Origin: Cenococcum geophilum 1.58
Lineage: Eukaryota > Ascomycota > Dothideomycetes > Gloniales > Gloniaceae
Assembly (NCBI GenBank): GCA_001692895.1
Contig: KV748206.1
Span: 504,434 to 568,433, forward strand
DNA: 64,000 nucleotides
Direction of reading: 5' to 3'
The notes below the pieces were generated by a model. That model ran no database searches and had not been told where the DNA came from. It was given only the letters and a program-made list of their open reading frames with translations. The position numbers were made by a program, and so were the translations under genes. Within the stretch, counting starts at the first letter, position 1. Every line of letters starts with the position of its first letter. Shown piece after piece: positions 25,204 through 38,630 of this stretch.

Positions 25204-28200
25204 ATAATAATTCATTGCTTAACGTCCGATTCAGATCCCTACTAGGCCCACGCGGACTACTCCTTATTTACATATGGGGAGAAAACTCTATTTAAGAAAA
25301 ATGAGAAAACCCCGTGATCCATCTCCCCGCCTTTTGGGACTCGCCTACTTAGCGCCTACAAGTCGCCTGTAGTGCTCTACTACCTTACTATTTAACCTCC
25401 TTAGGAACTACTGCTGCCGTAACAAGCCTACGGACGCGCTAGTATCACAAACTTTTACTCTACTACTGTAGAGTTACTAGGGGGCACCTGCTGCTCGCCC
25501 CCTTGCCTTTTATTACCATTTCCCTTACAACCCAGAACTAATTTAGCACATTTTAACTAATAAGCCACTAGGTGACCGCCTTAAGGCCTTTTTATATTGA
25601 GAGCAGTGTATTATAGTTCTCTATGCTAGCTGCTAAGAGCATTATTTCTCAATTAGTGCGTAGGGGGCATAGCAGTATTACGTGTTTTAGTATCTGTCTT
25701 AGCCAGCTACATTCGCATCTCGGGCTACCTACTGGGACACCCACCCAGTAAAGCCAATCTTTTAGTCCTATTATTCCTGTTCTTAAGAGTGTTGCTATTA
25801 TATTTTCTGCCTTTATTAGGCCTTCTTAGAGCCCTTAGATATTTACCCCCCATGGCGTTAACCATGCTATAGCTTAGGTTCGTCTTGCCTAAGTCAGCCT
25901 CTGTACCTTTAACTCCCATTCACCTCTCCAGCGTTAGTCCAACCAGTATTGCATTGCGGTAGATGGTTTCCCAGCGTTCTTACGTGTTCTACTTTAGCTC
26001 CTTTCTCTATCTTACTGTTGTCTTTACTAACCTCTTACGCGTCTCCCTTCCTCCTCTATATAGGCCTAGGCCCTAAAGCGGCACTATTCTTCTTCTGCTT
26101 TCTTCACCTATTTCTCTAATATCTCTTCCCTACTTTGGGGTTATTGGTTTGTTCTCCTATAGGGCACCCTAGGGTCCCTCTATAGTTTACTTAGGCGTAT
26201 CTTAATGTACTTTATAACATTAGAGTTACGTTTATTTTACGTTCTTTACATTGCAGCGGCTTTAATATATAACTGTAGGGGGGGAATATTGGATTCCTTC
26301 TTAAGCAGTGCTGTGGCCGTTCGCTTATACCCGCCTGTAATACTCCGGAGGCAGGCTGTTTAGACCTTTTAAAGTAGTTTAAGGAGTGATTTTGGGGGGC
26401 CCTTCTCAGTTTCTCCAATGGCCCAGATACTAGATCTATATATTATAGTTAGCCGGATAACTGCTATATATAGTAGGCGTGACCTCTAGAAGCATGGACC
26501 CCATATAGAATTAACAATCCTAGATAAAGCAATAAACTATACTTGGCCTTTACAGGCCGCTTACGCCGCATATACGCTCTACCGGAGCTTACTATCTACC
26601 CATACTCCTAATACCCTTAGGCCCTAAACTAGTTAACCCCCAAAGCCTTAAATGCGAATTATATACTAGAGATCTGCAGATTGGTTACGTTTTCTTATAA
26701 AATGGATTAGCTAGTATTTCTCTAGTAAGAATTGGACTCTATAACGTTTTGCCTACTCTATATAAGTGTTATAGGCTTTCTCTAGTGTTCTACAGTTCTC
26801 TGCGGCTGTTGGCCCGTATATAATTAGGTTTATATCGTCAACAAAGCCTATCCCCTAGGTCGCCCCTTCCTTAAAGGAGTCAAGCAGGTTGCTTACAAAG
26901 AAAAGGAAGAGTATAGGCAAGAGGGGTGATCCTTGTGGTATTTCTGTTACAACTGCAATAGGGGGGCTCTAGTATCCGCTAAAGACCAGTAATATTTCTT
27001 TCTGGCCTATAAACCCTTAGACAAATTATATAATCCATTCTAAAAAGCCCTTTACCCTAAGGATATACAGGAGACGCTCGTGGGGTACATTGTTGTAGGC
27101 ACCACTAATATCTAGGCTAAGCATTAATACTACGAAGTCCTTTCGCATCGCCTATGCAGATTTAATGGTGGCAGCGAGTAGCGTAAGTGCTAATAGTGTT
27201 AAGCGGTTCTTTCTTACCCCCATTTAGCTTTATGGTAGTAGGGCGTGTTCCTCTGCCGTGTCTACTATACGTTCCGCTATTACCCTTTCTAAGATCTTGC
27301 TAAGGGTGTTTTCTAAGGCAATAGGGTAGTAGCTTCCTAGGATTAAGTAATCTGCTTTGCCTTCTTTTTATAAGACAACCGTCGTTATAAATCTTCCGAG
27401 TCGCGGGTAGTAGCCTATAGCAAAGCATACTCTAGCTACATCTGTAAGCCAAGGTGCTATAAGTAGCCCACAGGTTTTTAAGGCCTCATTTAGAATCCTA
27501 TTTAGTCCTAGTACTATATTATTTAAAAGGCGGCTAATGGTTCTAGCCATTTCCTCTGTTATTATGTCGCTGTTGACCCGCAGGCAAGTCACCGGTGTTT
27601 CGCCCGTAATATTACTAAGGTCTGCTAAAGCTGGTTAGGGGAAGAACCTTTCTATAAGGATCTTTGCCTTCTTATCATTGTCATTTATAGCCTATAATTC
27701 TCCTACTCTTCGTAGGGGTAGTAGGTATAGGTCTTCTACTAGGCGCCCTGCCTTTTTCTTTGCCCATTTCGCTATATTTTAAAGGCCCTTGTTATAGGGG
27801 AGGCTCAGGTTAAAAGTATACTCGTTTATAAACCGTCTCCAGTTATTCCTTACTTCTTTTTTTAGGGTATTCTTTAGCTAGTTTCTTATATCTTTATATC
27901 GTCTCTCGTCTTTAGGGTCGTGGCTGCTTATATATTTCCTTCTTACTCGTCGTTAGCTAGCAACCAAAACTGCGCATTATATAGACCATACGTATCGCGC
28001 GTAGGGGCCCGGTTTTAAGATCGGGCAGTGCTCTTCCAGCCCATTTTTAATTGCTACCTAGATCCTTTTTAGTCTTCGGTCGATTTCCTTAGGGGTAATT
28101 AATGGGCCTCGCTTATTTAGTATTAGGTGGATTTCTTCTAGGTCTTAAAGTTGTTATTTAACTACATTAAGGAAACTGTCTATCTTAAGCTTCCTTATTG

Positions 28201-30776
28201 CGTATCTTTTTCTATTTAGTTACGCTTTAGTATCTAAGTCTAGCTATATCTAAATAGGGATATAGTCTAGGGTAAGTGCCTATTTTTCTTTGGGGTTGCA
28301 CCTTTCAAGTCTCTAGTATAGGCCTTCGTCTATAAATATAAGGTCAATTATACTTCTAGCGGTGCCTCGTTGCCATATAATTACTCCTAGGGGGGTGGTT
28401 AGCTTAAGGCCCCAGATATCTATAGCTCTTAGTAGGCACTCTAACTATTAGTCTGCAGCAATATAGATACCCCCCTACCGCGGGTAGTAAAGGTTTATAT
28501 CTCCTAATAGGATAGACTCTGTACCTTCGGTTTCCAGTAAGCTTATTACTAATATAATATTCTCTGTTTATAGGACCCCTTCGACCCTAGGGTTATATAT
28601 ATTAATAATTTATACTAGTCCCCTATATATTTAGATTATTATAACTGCAATATCTAGGTTAACTACCTACCATAACTATAAGGACAGGCTGATAGCCTTA
28701 CTAATTATAAAGCACACACATATGGCTACTTTTGGTTCGTATAGGAGCTGGAATCCTCAGGGGCAGTATGTCGATTATATAAAGGTATTATAATACGGCT
28801 CTTGTATAGCAAGGATATAGTATTTCTCTAGGTCTAAACTGTCTAGTAGGGGCCTTGCAAGGCAGTAGTTTGTGTTACCGCAGTTATACTATATAATGGA
28901 TAGGTAGCGGACCCCCGGTAAGGGTCCTTCAACTCTCCTTCATTCCTCACTTCTTCTATTTCCACTTTCTCTAGGATATTCAGAGCTTCTATCTCTTATA
29001 TCTACACCCTAGTTACTACTCATTTTATATAAAGCTTTCCATTCCTATATCTTATGTTCCTATTAGCGCTTCTATATCTAAATCTATTATTATCACCAGT
29101 TCTTCCCCTATTCTTACTGGTCGGCTATATACCCTTTATAGGTCGGCTGCAAATGTTATATTTACCGCATTAAGTCTAATTCTTAATTGTCCTAGTCTTA
29201 AGCCTGCTATTACTGTCCATAGGGGTCTTCCTACAGGGCGTCCTCTCCCTTATATCCCCTGTAACCCTTATATCCCTAATCGGTCTAGTAATATCACGCG
29301 GCGTCGCTTCTGGCCCGTTAAGGCTTAGGATAGCTAGCCTAGCCCTCCAGTATTAAAGGTAGGAAACGCTAAAAAAGCACCTACGTCCCCCTAGCTTATC
29401 GCCTGTTGTTTCCATTCATATAACCTAGCGTGCAGTTATTCCCACAGCTGTTAAGCCCTTACCTTCCATCTCCTATATTCAATGCAGTCTTCTCTCTCCT
29501 ACGCCTTATATATACTTCAGTGGCAGTTCGCGCATTTTATTTAGTCTTAATTTAAGCAATATCTCGTATCATAGGGGCCTGCACAGTGGCCGCAGCACAC
29601 CTATGCTGCGCATATAGATTAGGTGTGTCCCTATTATATACAGCAATAGCATCGTTCTAGGCGTAGTCTGTGGTTATAGAGCCTTGTGTTGTATATAAGG
29701 CCATTTATAATTATTCCTTTTTAGATAAGGAGTTTTTGCATTCCTAGTGTATGTATACTAACGATAAGGGAGCTATGCGTTCGTCCAGCGTCTCCCTAGC
29801 AAGTCTCCAGCGACCCTTATATCCTCTCGTTGTTCTTATTATATACTTAGTTTACATTTTCCTATTAAAGCCATTAGATTCAGGTGATTTCAAGTCCTAA
29901 TATAAGGCGTTCCATTTATCTTACTATCTCCTATATAATTGCTGTGTTATCCGCCTAGCATCCCTTTTCTACCCTAAGGCTTATAGAAACCGCTAGGACT
30001 TCAACTAGGTAATCCTCACAGAGTACTTTTATACCAATACGTTCTCCTAGCCTATCCCCTACCCTTACAGCTCATTCCTTTACCTATTAGTCCTTTAGGG
30101 TGACTCTAATGTCTCCACTCTTAAGGTGTCAGACTATAACAGCGTTATAGACCTCTTTATGTATCTCTATAAGGACTTCTATTTCTAATTATCCCCTAAG
30201 CCCCTCTGCTTATTCTATATTTAGTCATATTATAATTATATACCCGGTTGTTAACTTAAGGGGGGTAGGTTCCCTGTGCTATAAAAGCACAGCTACGGCG
30301 GCCCAGGTACGGTTCGCCGGTAAGGGGGGATTATACTTATTTTTAATTTTACTTAGCCGTTAGAGGATTTAATTAAGGGTTTGCTAGAGGGGCGCCTAAG
30401 GTTCGCTAAACTAGCGGAGCCATTCTACTAGCTGCATTAGTTCGTTATAGCTAACGGTTACTCTCCCGCAATTTTAAATACTAGACGCGTCTAATAAGCT
30501 TTATATTTTATCAGATGCCTTCTTAATAGAGGTATTTCCGCTTTATAGTGTNGTATTCNCCCGTCTTTATTNTGNAGGGCNATTGCTNGGCNTAGTTCTA
30601 GCGGTCGCGCGCGAGTGCGAGCCACCGTCGTTTGACGTGTGCCTCCCCTGCGATGCATGCATCTCAGGGGGATTCTCTGGGTGTTTTTCAGGGTTCTTTT
30701 GGTTGGTTTTGGTCTTTTTGGGCCGGGTGCAGCAAGAGCTCCAGTTCCGTTAATCTTCGACATTTCTTTACAATTC
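25204..30776 (-). mobile_element. Tad/I-type non-LTR retrotransposon (LINE)
   Basis: 5573 bp, flanked by a perfect 15-bp target duplication GCAGCTGGCTATATA (25189-25203 and 30777-30791). It reads on the minus strand. The 5' end at 30776 is GC-rich and opens an ORF1 start (MSKINGTGALAAPGPKRPKP) 13 nt in. An endonuclease region shows GDINLYYP and a SIIDLIF-like block (about 28330-28520). The reverse transcriptase shows DISGAYNNVPHERLL (near 27090), PQGSPLLPILF (near 26920) and the FVDD catalytic box (26834-26848). A C-terminal region follows to about 25700. It ends in an (ATT)n tail at 25204-25215. Stops are scattered (Q codons to TAA/TAG), but CpA/TpG loss is milder than in the hAT around it. 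Undetermined bases lie at 30552-30592. Length suggests a full or nearly full copy. Confidence 0.87.
30491..30763 (-). pseudogene. LINE ORF1 start
   Basis: Basic, proline-rich N-terminus of the LINE's first ORF (starts MSKINGTGALAAPG, then PKRPKPTKRTLK). This short piece is the least mutated coding part of the LINE. No zinc-knuckle lies within the intact portion; N bases interrupt the reading near 30570. Confidence 0.5.
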
Positions 30777-32507
30777 GCAGCTGGCTATATATAAGCCTAC
30801 GTTAATTAAAAAGTTCTATAGAATATTATATTTTAGTAGGCTATAAGTACTTATACTTGCGCGTCACTAATATTTAACTGCCCTTATATATAAGAATATC
30901 TGGCAAGCGTATATATATTATTAAGTAGCTAGATAAAATCTACCTTTAAACGCCAAAAGCCCTAATATTAAAGACCTTTTTATTATTTTATAAAGTAAAA
31001 TTTACCTTTACTCTAATATCTAGACGTTAACGAATGGTATATCGCTACTTAATATAGTAGCTTACTTAATTAATAAAGGTAATAAGCTTTAATTAATCGT
31101 TATAGGACTTATATAGATATAAGGCTTATATATTACTAAGAATATAGTAATAGCTTTAGTAGTAGTTATTTAAAAGTATTAATTTAAATATAAGCTTAGC
31201 TACTTAATAGCTAATAATGCCACTAATAATAATAAACTTTATAAGCATCTTTTTAAAAGCCTCTTTATACTAAAAAACACAACTTTCGTATATTAGGTAT
31301 ATTCTAAATCTTACCGTTAAGGCTTTAATATATAGTAAAGGCGTTAACGAGCTTAAACGCTTATTAATTAGTATAAGTAGTAAGGCTAAATTTAACCTTA
31401 TATAATAGGGGGGCGCCGTTAGTAAGGTTTATAATATTATTTAATATATTATACGATTTACGGCTTGCTATAAAGACTTTACTAAAAATTAAACCTAAGT
31501 CTATATAGAGGACGAGCTCTTTAATTAAGCTAAACTTATACTTATTAAAGATAGAGGTAATTAATAGAACTTTACCTACTATATACTTTACTAGGCGCTA
31601 TTTCTTAAGAAAGGAATTAATAAACATTTACTTTTTTTAGAGGAAGTTTATTGATAATAGTTATAACCTTATATAGGACTTTCTTACTATAGAGAATTAG
31701 GTAGAAGTTAAGCAGCTTATTAAGATCTTAAAGCCCCTTATATTAGCTACTAAATATTTAAAAGGTAACGCTAATAACTCTAGGCTTAAGGGCTTATATA
31801 GAGCTCTATAGAAGTTAATTATAAATATAGAACTTCTTACTAGGTCCTTATATAAACTTAATAAAGCCTTAAAAATAAAAACAATTTCTTTATTAAATTT
31901 AACGTTAATATAGCTCAATAGAAGCTTAATAAGTATTTTAATAAGATAAGGCTTAAAAGCCCGTACTACTTTATTATAGTTATTCTCTATTTTTCTCTTA
32001 AACACGCCTACTTTTATAATAAGTAGAAATAATAGCTATAGTAGTAGAAGTATACCGAGTGGTATATAGAAATAGTATTTAATAACTATATTAATAAGTA
32101 AGTAAATAAGGAAGATAAGGAGGTAGTTAAGCTATAATATAAAAAGGTCCCTTGTATATTTAGCAATAATTTAAGTAATAAATATTTATAGTTTTTACTA
32201 GTTAATAAGCACCTTACTTTCTTATATTCGCAGAAGTAAATTAAGCTTACTGCTAAGCTTAATCGCTACTATAACGTAGGCCTTTAAATTATTAAGATCT
32301 ATAATAAGAATAGTAATAATATAATAAAGCCTTATAGGAAATACTACGGTAGACTTATTAATGAGCTAGGTATATAGGTAAATAAGAAAGCTAATAACGT
32401 AAATATAACTAGTAGAGTAGGTTACCTAATAAATTAACTCTAATTATATTTTAAGATTTACTATAAAGAAAAGAACAATTTAAGTAGAGACTATAGTTCT
32501 TTAAATA

Positions 32508-32730
32508 TGTTGGACTTATAAGGGGATATCACGTAGCTACGGTTCGTAGATAGTATAATGATTGTTGTTCTTCTTAATTGATTCTTGAAGAAAGGGGTGA
32601 GGAACTTAAGGTTCCTCACCACGCTAGTGCCGCGGCAGTACGTGACGGCAACTTGCCGTACGTAACGGCAACTTGCTATATATGGTGGCAATATACCTTA
32701 TATAGTGACCACTTACCTTTATTCCTAATA
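32508..32730 (-). repeat. 3' LTR of the Copia element
   Basis: 223 bp; matches 38408-38630 apart from transitions. It includes a hairpin-forming GGAACTTAAGGTTCC. Confidence 0.85.
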
Positions 32731-35700
32731 CTAGCAACTCTTTTTTTGTAGTTGCTATCTATATATATATACCGCTTGACTAGCGTAATAAATATTAATC
32801 CTTTTTACTTACTATTGCTATTGTAATATAAGTCTCGCTATCCTAAAATTTGCCTCTTAGCACGTAGTACTTTCTTACTTAGGAGTTGCAGGTAGATATT
32901 ATATTCGGAGGGCCACTAAGGCGCTAGTAGTAAGCGAGCCAATAGCGATTTTCTATCCTAGGGATAGAAAATCCTAATTGGCTGGATTAAGTCAGGCTCC
33001 CCCTCTAAAAAAGTCTTAGTAAGAGAATCTAACTAATTAGACAACTTTGACCGCTAGTTAAAGTTCCTAAATATCTTAAGACCTTACGTAACTAAGAAAT
33101 TTCTAGGGACTCCCTTTTAACCTAATCTTTAACTTATATACGTAGAGTATTTATATTAACGAACGTCTCTAATACCTTATTTAGGTTCGCCTTCGTCATT
33201 ATATCTACTAGGTTATCTTAGCTATTAATTTATTAAATCTTAAAGAGTTTTTAACACTTATAGGATTGCTAAAGTGCTATAATATTAATTATAAGGCGCT
33301 TTTCTTTTGTGGTACCAAGCTTAACTAAATACTTGTAGAGGGAATATAAGTTAGTGTATACAATTATAGGGATAACAGGAAGTTTAAGTCGATTTATAAT
33401 TATCTTTAGGGTAGTTCCAATTGCAATTACTATATTAACTCCGCTAACTATTTTATATATCTCTAACGCTAAAACACTTTAAGTAATACGCTTACTCTTA
33501 GTTAAGCTCTAATAGATAAGATTGCTATAGATTATAAAGTTATTCTCTCTATTAAATTCGTTTATAATAATAATCTTATATCCTAACTAGGAGCTAAAAT
33601 CTTTATTATTTATAAATAATCTATTAATAAATATAAAGAGCTTAGCGGTAGGAAGATTAATAAGCATATAGAGTAGTCCCTGATTAAGATGGTTCATTTA
33701 CTAGAAAAGACGCTTATTTAGGGCAAGAATATTATCTTTAGTTGGTTCCTGGTATTAGGCGGTAATAGAGAGATTAAATAAAGCCTTAGGTTAACAGATA
33801 AAAGCAATATAAGCTTCGCGAGCGCGTTACTTTATATATCCTTACTTTAGAGAATTAGTATTAATAACGTCGATCTTTTTACTTTAACCCTTTTGGCGTA
33901 GAGTAATAGAATCCTTATTTAGGGAGAGGATACATCCATTAATAAGTAATGGTGTTATTAAACTAAGCTTTTCCTTTGGCTTTGCTATAAGATTTACCTT
34001 CACTAGCTCGTTTTCTTTAAGAGCTAAAAATTGGTCGTCTCCTAAGATAATTATATTATTAGTTTGCATACTAATAATTCTAAATAGAGTTCCTGTAGTT
34101 ATAATAAGGAAGTAGAGATTAAATATAGAAGTAGTTATTAAAAGCTTCTTTTTATAGTGCTTGCTATAGGTAGCCTACTAGTAAGTTCCTACCTTTGCGA
34201 TTCTATATAATGGCTTAAGCACAACCATAATTATATCTTTAGGATACTAGTAGCGAATTTACTCCGGAAGGTATGCCAATATTAAGCGCTAAAGGTGCGT
34301 CTCTAATTAGGTATAAGCTTAAGTAATATCTCGCAAATAAACCGCTATTCTATTCTTTATCAAGAAGGGAGCTAGCGTAACAATAACTTGCTAACTAGCT
34401 CGTTAAATTATAGAAGATTGCGTAAGAATTACCTCCTTACTATTATTATTATAACCTTAAATAATAAGCCTTAATTTCTTAAATAGGGCATTAGTAGCTT
34501 TACCTTTAATCTCGTTAACCATTCTTAACTTAAAGATGCAAACTTTATCAAACTTAGTAGGGTCATACTTCTCGAATTTAAAGACTCCTCTTATAATAAG
34601 ACCGTCAATTTCCTACTTATTAGATGCTTGGAAAGGAGCTCCTAAAGTTATAATACAGCCTTCCTTTTAGAGCTATTTTGCAAGCTTAAAGTCAGCCTTC
34701 TCTTTAGCTATTATAAAGGCCATTAATAACTTATTTCCACTTTCAATAGCGGTAACAAATTACTCTTCAAAATTAACAAGGTATTGGCGATTTCGTAATC
34801 CTTTTAGGCGACCTCTACCGCGTCATAGTTACGGCACATCTGCTATAATTGTATTAGAGTTATAGTCTCCTTCTAGAGCATATTAATTATAGTTCTCCTC
34901 CGGGGTATCCTCTGGGGCATCCTCTAGGGCATCCTCTAGGGTATTCTATAAAGGCTTAAAACTATTATTCCTATAGTAAGGCTTAATAACGGTTAAGCGG
35001 AATTAAGTGGGTCCATAGGGCATTTAAAGAGTGCAAGTTTAACTATTACTTATAATAAGTTTATATAGGCCTAACCATCCTCCCTTTTTACGCTATACCT
35101 GTACTTTAGATTAAAGTGGCAAATTAAGCGTAGTTAAGGTATTTGGGCCATTTCTTATTCCTAGTACGTTGTTGACCTAACGCGTAGCGTAAAGACGTCG
35201 TACCTCTTTTATTACTTTATAGATAGCCTCAGCTTATTATACAATAGAGGGAGATAGTAGAGAATTGTTAGTTATTTAAGGGTAGGCACTAAAGACTAGC
35301 AACGTAGGTACGAGCCTATCTAGACCAGCGGAATCGTTAATAGCCTTAACAGCCATCTATAAGATAAGCTCTTCGCTAGCGTCCTCTAGTTCCAAAGAAA
35401 TAATTTTATACACTTAGCATAATAGCGTATAATATCGTTTTACTTTTCTAATACTATTATACGCCTTAACGGGGACTTCCTTAACCTTAATTGCTATTAC
35501 CTTTATCTATTATCGAAACTCTATAAATAAGAAGTTCTTTCCTATATTATAGACGATTTAATTAGGGGGTCCTAGGTAAACATTAATCTAGCATAACTAA
35601 AGAATATCCTATACGTTCCTAGCTAATATATCCTTTAAGAATCGTGCGGCTTAAAAGGAGGTTAAGAAGTCAATAACTTAGAGTACTGGCTTGCTGCTGA

Positions 35701-38407
35701 GATATATAACGTTAACAATAATATAGAAGTTAAAGTCGTAGTTATCTTTAAGGGTAAACTTAAATCAGCTAGGGGACTTCTGGTTTATTTAGTAGTAATA
35801 GCAGTACTTTATAAGATACTTAATTGCCTTAACCTTAACTTCATAGCCTATTCGCTAAAGAACCCTAAGCAATTAATAAATAGATAGGTGGCCAAAACAA
35901 TAGTGTAATTGGCGTAACTCTAACTTAGTTAAGTAGCTTTAAGTAATACTCTTTTTTAGTTAGTAAAGGAGCAACTAGGGGTAACCCTACTTGCGTATAA
36001 CGGGCACCCAATTATCTCCTTAAATAAGTACATTCTTAAAGTTATTAAGCTTAACGCCTAATTTATCTATATCTCTAATACAAAATAAAAATAAGGTGTT
36101 CGTAGGAATAATATAAAAAGTGATATACCCTAAAGGGGTTTAAACCCTAATTGTGCTAAGAGAGATTGCAGTACCCTTGCTAAAACAAATTGTATATTAG
36201 CCTGCCGTTAAATAGTTAATCTAAACAGAGCTATTAAGCTGCTAAAGGGCTTAAACTTAAGGTTCTCCTACTATAGATACTCCTACAGCTCTAGTATCTA
36301 GTATAATACTATAAAAGACGTTCGCTAAGTATCTATTATTAAAGGAGAACGTAGAACTCTCTTTTAGCTTATTAAAGATATCTAATTTCGTAATAGAATG
36401 GAGCATAGATTGGTTATTAAGAACAACAACAATTTATATACCATTTACCTTACTATACTCAGTAAAGTATTAGTTAAGGAAGTAGTCCTCAATTTCTATA
36501 TCTATAAGGAGCTATTCAACCTTATTAACCTCGCCCTTAAGATCTTCTACGCCTTCGTATTAAACTAGGAAGCTTTAAAAGTAGGCTATAGTAACCTTAC
36601 AATTTCTAACATTTCTTATATTTTGACGAAACTTATTATATGCCTCCTTTCGCTTATTAAGGGAGTATCTAGTTAACCAGTAATTTAGCTTCTTATAAAC
36701 GTAGCACTTTTTCTAGCAATTACTTTAGAATAAACCTCCATAAGGACCTCTATAATTGTCTTATAGTTAACGTTAATTATACTTTTTACCGTATTCCCTA
36801 CTACGGCCACTATATATTTGGTTAGTTTAGTTATAATTATATTAGTTAAGAATGCTTAGTTAGGTAGGGCTTTTGGTATAGAACTATTAAGATTCTTATA
36901 TTTATATTATAGTACCTATAGCAGAGCGTAGCTCGGCATATACTCCTTTAAATGTATCTATAGGTTTATATAGCGCCAAGTTGCACTTAGAAACGCTATA
37001 GCATACTAAGATAACCTAGTCCCTTAGGCTGTTCTTATTTTAGTAAGTTTTAGTAAGTCCGCGTTAGATTTTCTAAAGTTTATTAAAGAGTAGTTAAAGG
37101 TACTCTAAATAAGTCTTTATTAGGTTAGAAGCAATAACTCTCTAAAATATAGTCTCTCGCCATTTAAACATATAAAGTTAGCGATTCTTATTAGTTTTAA
37201 AGTAGGCTTTAGTAAGCTAAAGCATTATATTAAAGCTATAGTTTTTACCTATAATATAGTTATAATAGAATATTACTACCCGTCCCTTTAATATAATAGA
37301 GAAAGCATAGTAGTACTAGTAGCATTAAATTTTGACCTTATTATAACAGTTATAAAAGACCTATAGTTTTACTCTAAGTATATTATATAATTCTTCTCTA
37401 AACTTCTTCTCTTCGTCTAAATATACCTTTATTAGATTCGTAACTTCTTATAGTAAAGGGTTACTAGTTGGTTAAAGTAGAAAAGCTAAAGGCGGCGGAG
37501 GTAGAGGATAAGTACCTCTAGGTAGGAGAGTACCTTTAGGTAGGAGAGTAGCGTTCTAGGGGTTTTGTTCTAAATTAAAGTTACCTTTTAAAGAATATAG
37601 GTTAATTCTAGGTTTCCGTAGTTAATATATAATCTTAACTTCCGTCTATACTAGTTCTTCTATATTAGTAATAACGGCCTAAATATTACTAGTAATTAGG
37701 TTACTGTTCTTAGTAATATATACCCTATTCCTATAGAGGAAGTCTTAAAATTTTTAAATAATATTAACATTGCTAAGTGCCTAGGTGTTAGCGGTCCATC
37801 CTATAAAATCCTCCCTAAAATATTCCCATAGCTGTATATTAGCGTAGTGTTTACTTTAATAGAATATAATACAGTATAAAAGAAAGCTATTAACTTATTT
37901 TACAGTATAAGTTATTATATTAAAGGTAAATTCATCCTAATTTTTATTAATGAGTTTCGCGTATAAAGCTACCCTTAGTAGTAAGGAGTCTTCCTAGTTG
38001 TTTAAAGTAGGCGTAGCTATATTTTTAGAGGGAGGGAAGTGTTATTAGCGTAGGGATTATTATTTAGTACGCGTCGGTGATATATATTTGTTGTTTGGTA
38101 CGCGTTTATAACGTATATTTGCGATTATAGGGCTTAGGACTAGTTCTAGCCTTAAATCGCGAAGACTTGTAAAGTATATTATTTTACGTAATAGACGTAA
38201 GAATCTATAATCTTAAAAAGGCTTAGGACTAGTTCTGGCCTTTAGATCCTTAAATTTATAGAAGAGTTTTATTTAAGGTTTAGGACCAGTTCTAGCCTTA
38301 AAAGATAGCTTCCTTTAGCACAAGTAGCACTAGTACAGTGGCTTGTCTCTTCTTAGTAAAATACCTAGCTGTTCTATAGTATAACAGTAAAGTTAACCAC
38401 TAATCAG

Positions 38408-38630
38408 TATTAGACTTATAAGGGGATATCACGTAGCTACGGTTCATAGATAGTATAATAATTGTTATTCTTCTTAATTAATTCTTAAAGAAAGGGGTAA
38501 GGAACTTAAGGTTCCTTACCACGCTAGTGCCGCGGCGGCATGTGACGGCAACTTGCCGCACGTAACGGCAACTTGCTATACGTGGTGGCAATATGCCTTA
38601 TATAGTGACCACTTGCCTTTATTCCCAACA
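38408..38630 (-). repeat. 5' LTR of the Copia element
   Basis: 223 bp; shares the repeated CGTAACGGCAACTTGC words with the other LTR. Confidence 0.85.

Larger units (their letters stand above)
32508..38630 (-). mobile_element. Copia LTR retrotransposon, minus strand, fossil
   Basis: 6123-bp fossil inside the hAT element. LTRs of 223 bp lie at 32508-32730 (3') and 38408-38630 (5'), flanked by a 5-bp target duplication AAATA (32503-32507, 38631-38635). Each LTR has a TATATAAGG-like box. On the minus strand the order is gag-like (about 37900-37300), protease/integrase region, then reverse transcriptase whose C-terminal part is still clear near 33884-34300, so the layout is Copia. It is broken many times with strong RIP. 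The 3' end carries a module shared with other LTR elements (32912-33080), and the 5' leader has three copies of a ~21-bp word. Confidence 0.83.

Noticed and set aside
38039-38070. Polypurine tract plus TGTTATTAGCG as a second, plus-strand LTR start
   Set aside because: No matching second LTR was found, and the surrounding sequence reads as the 5' leader of the minus-strand Copia element.
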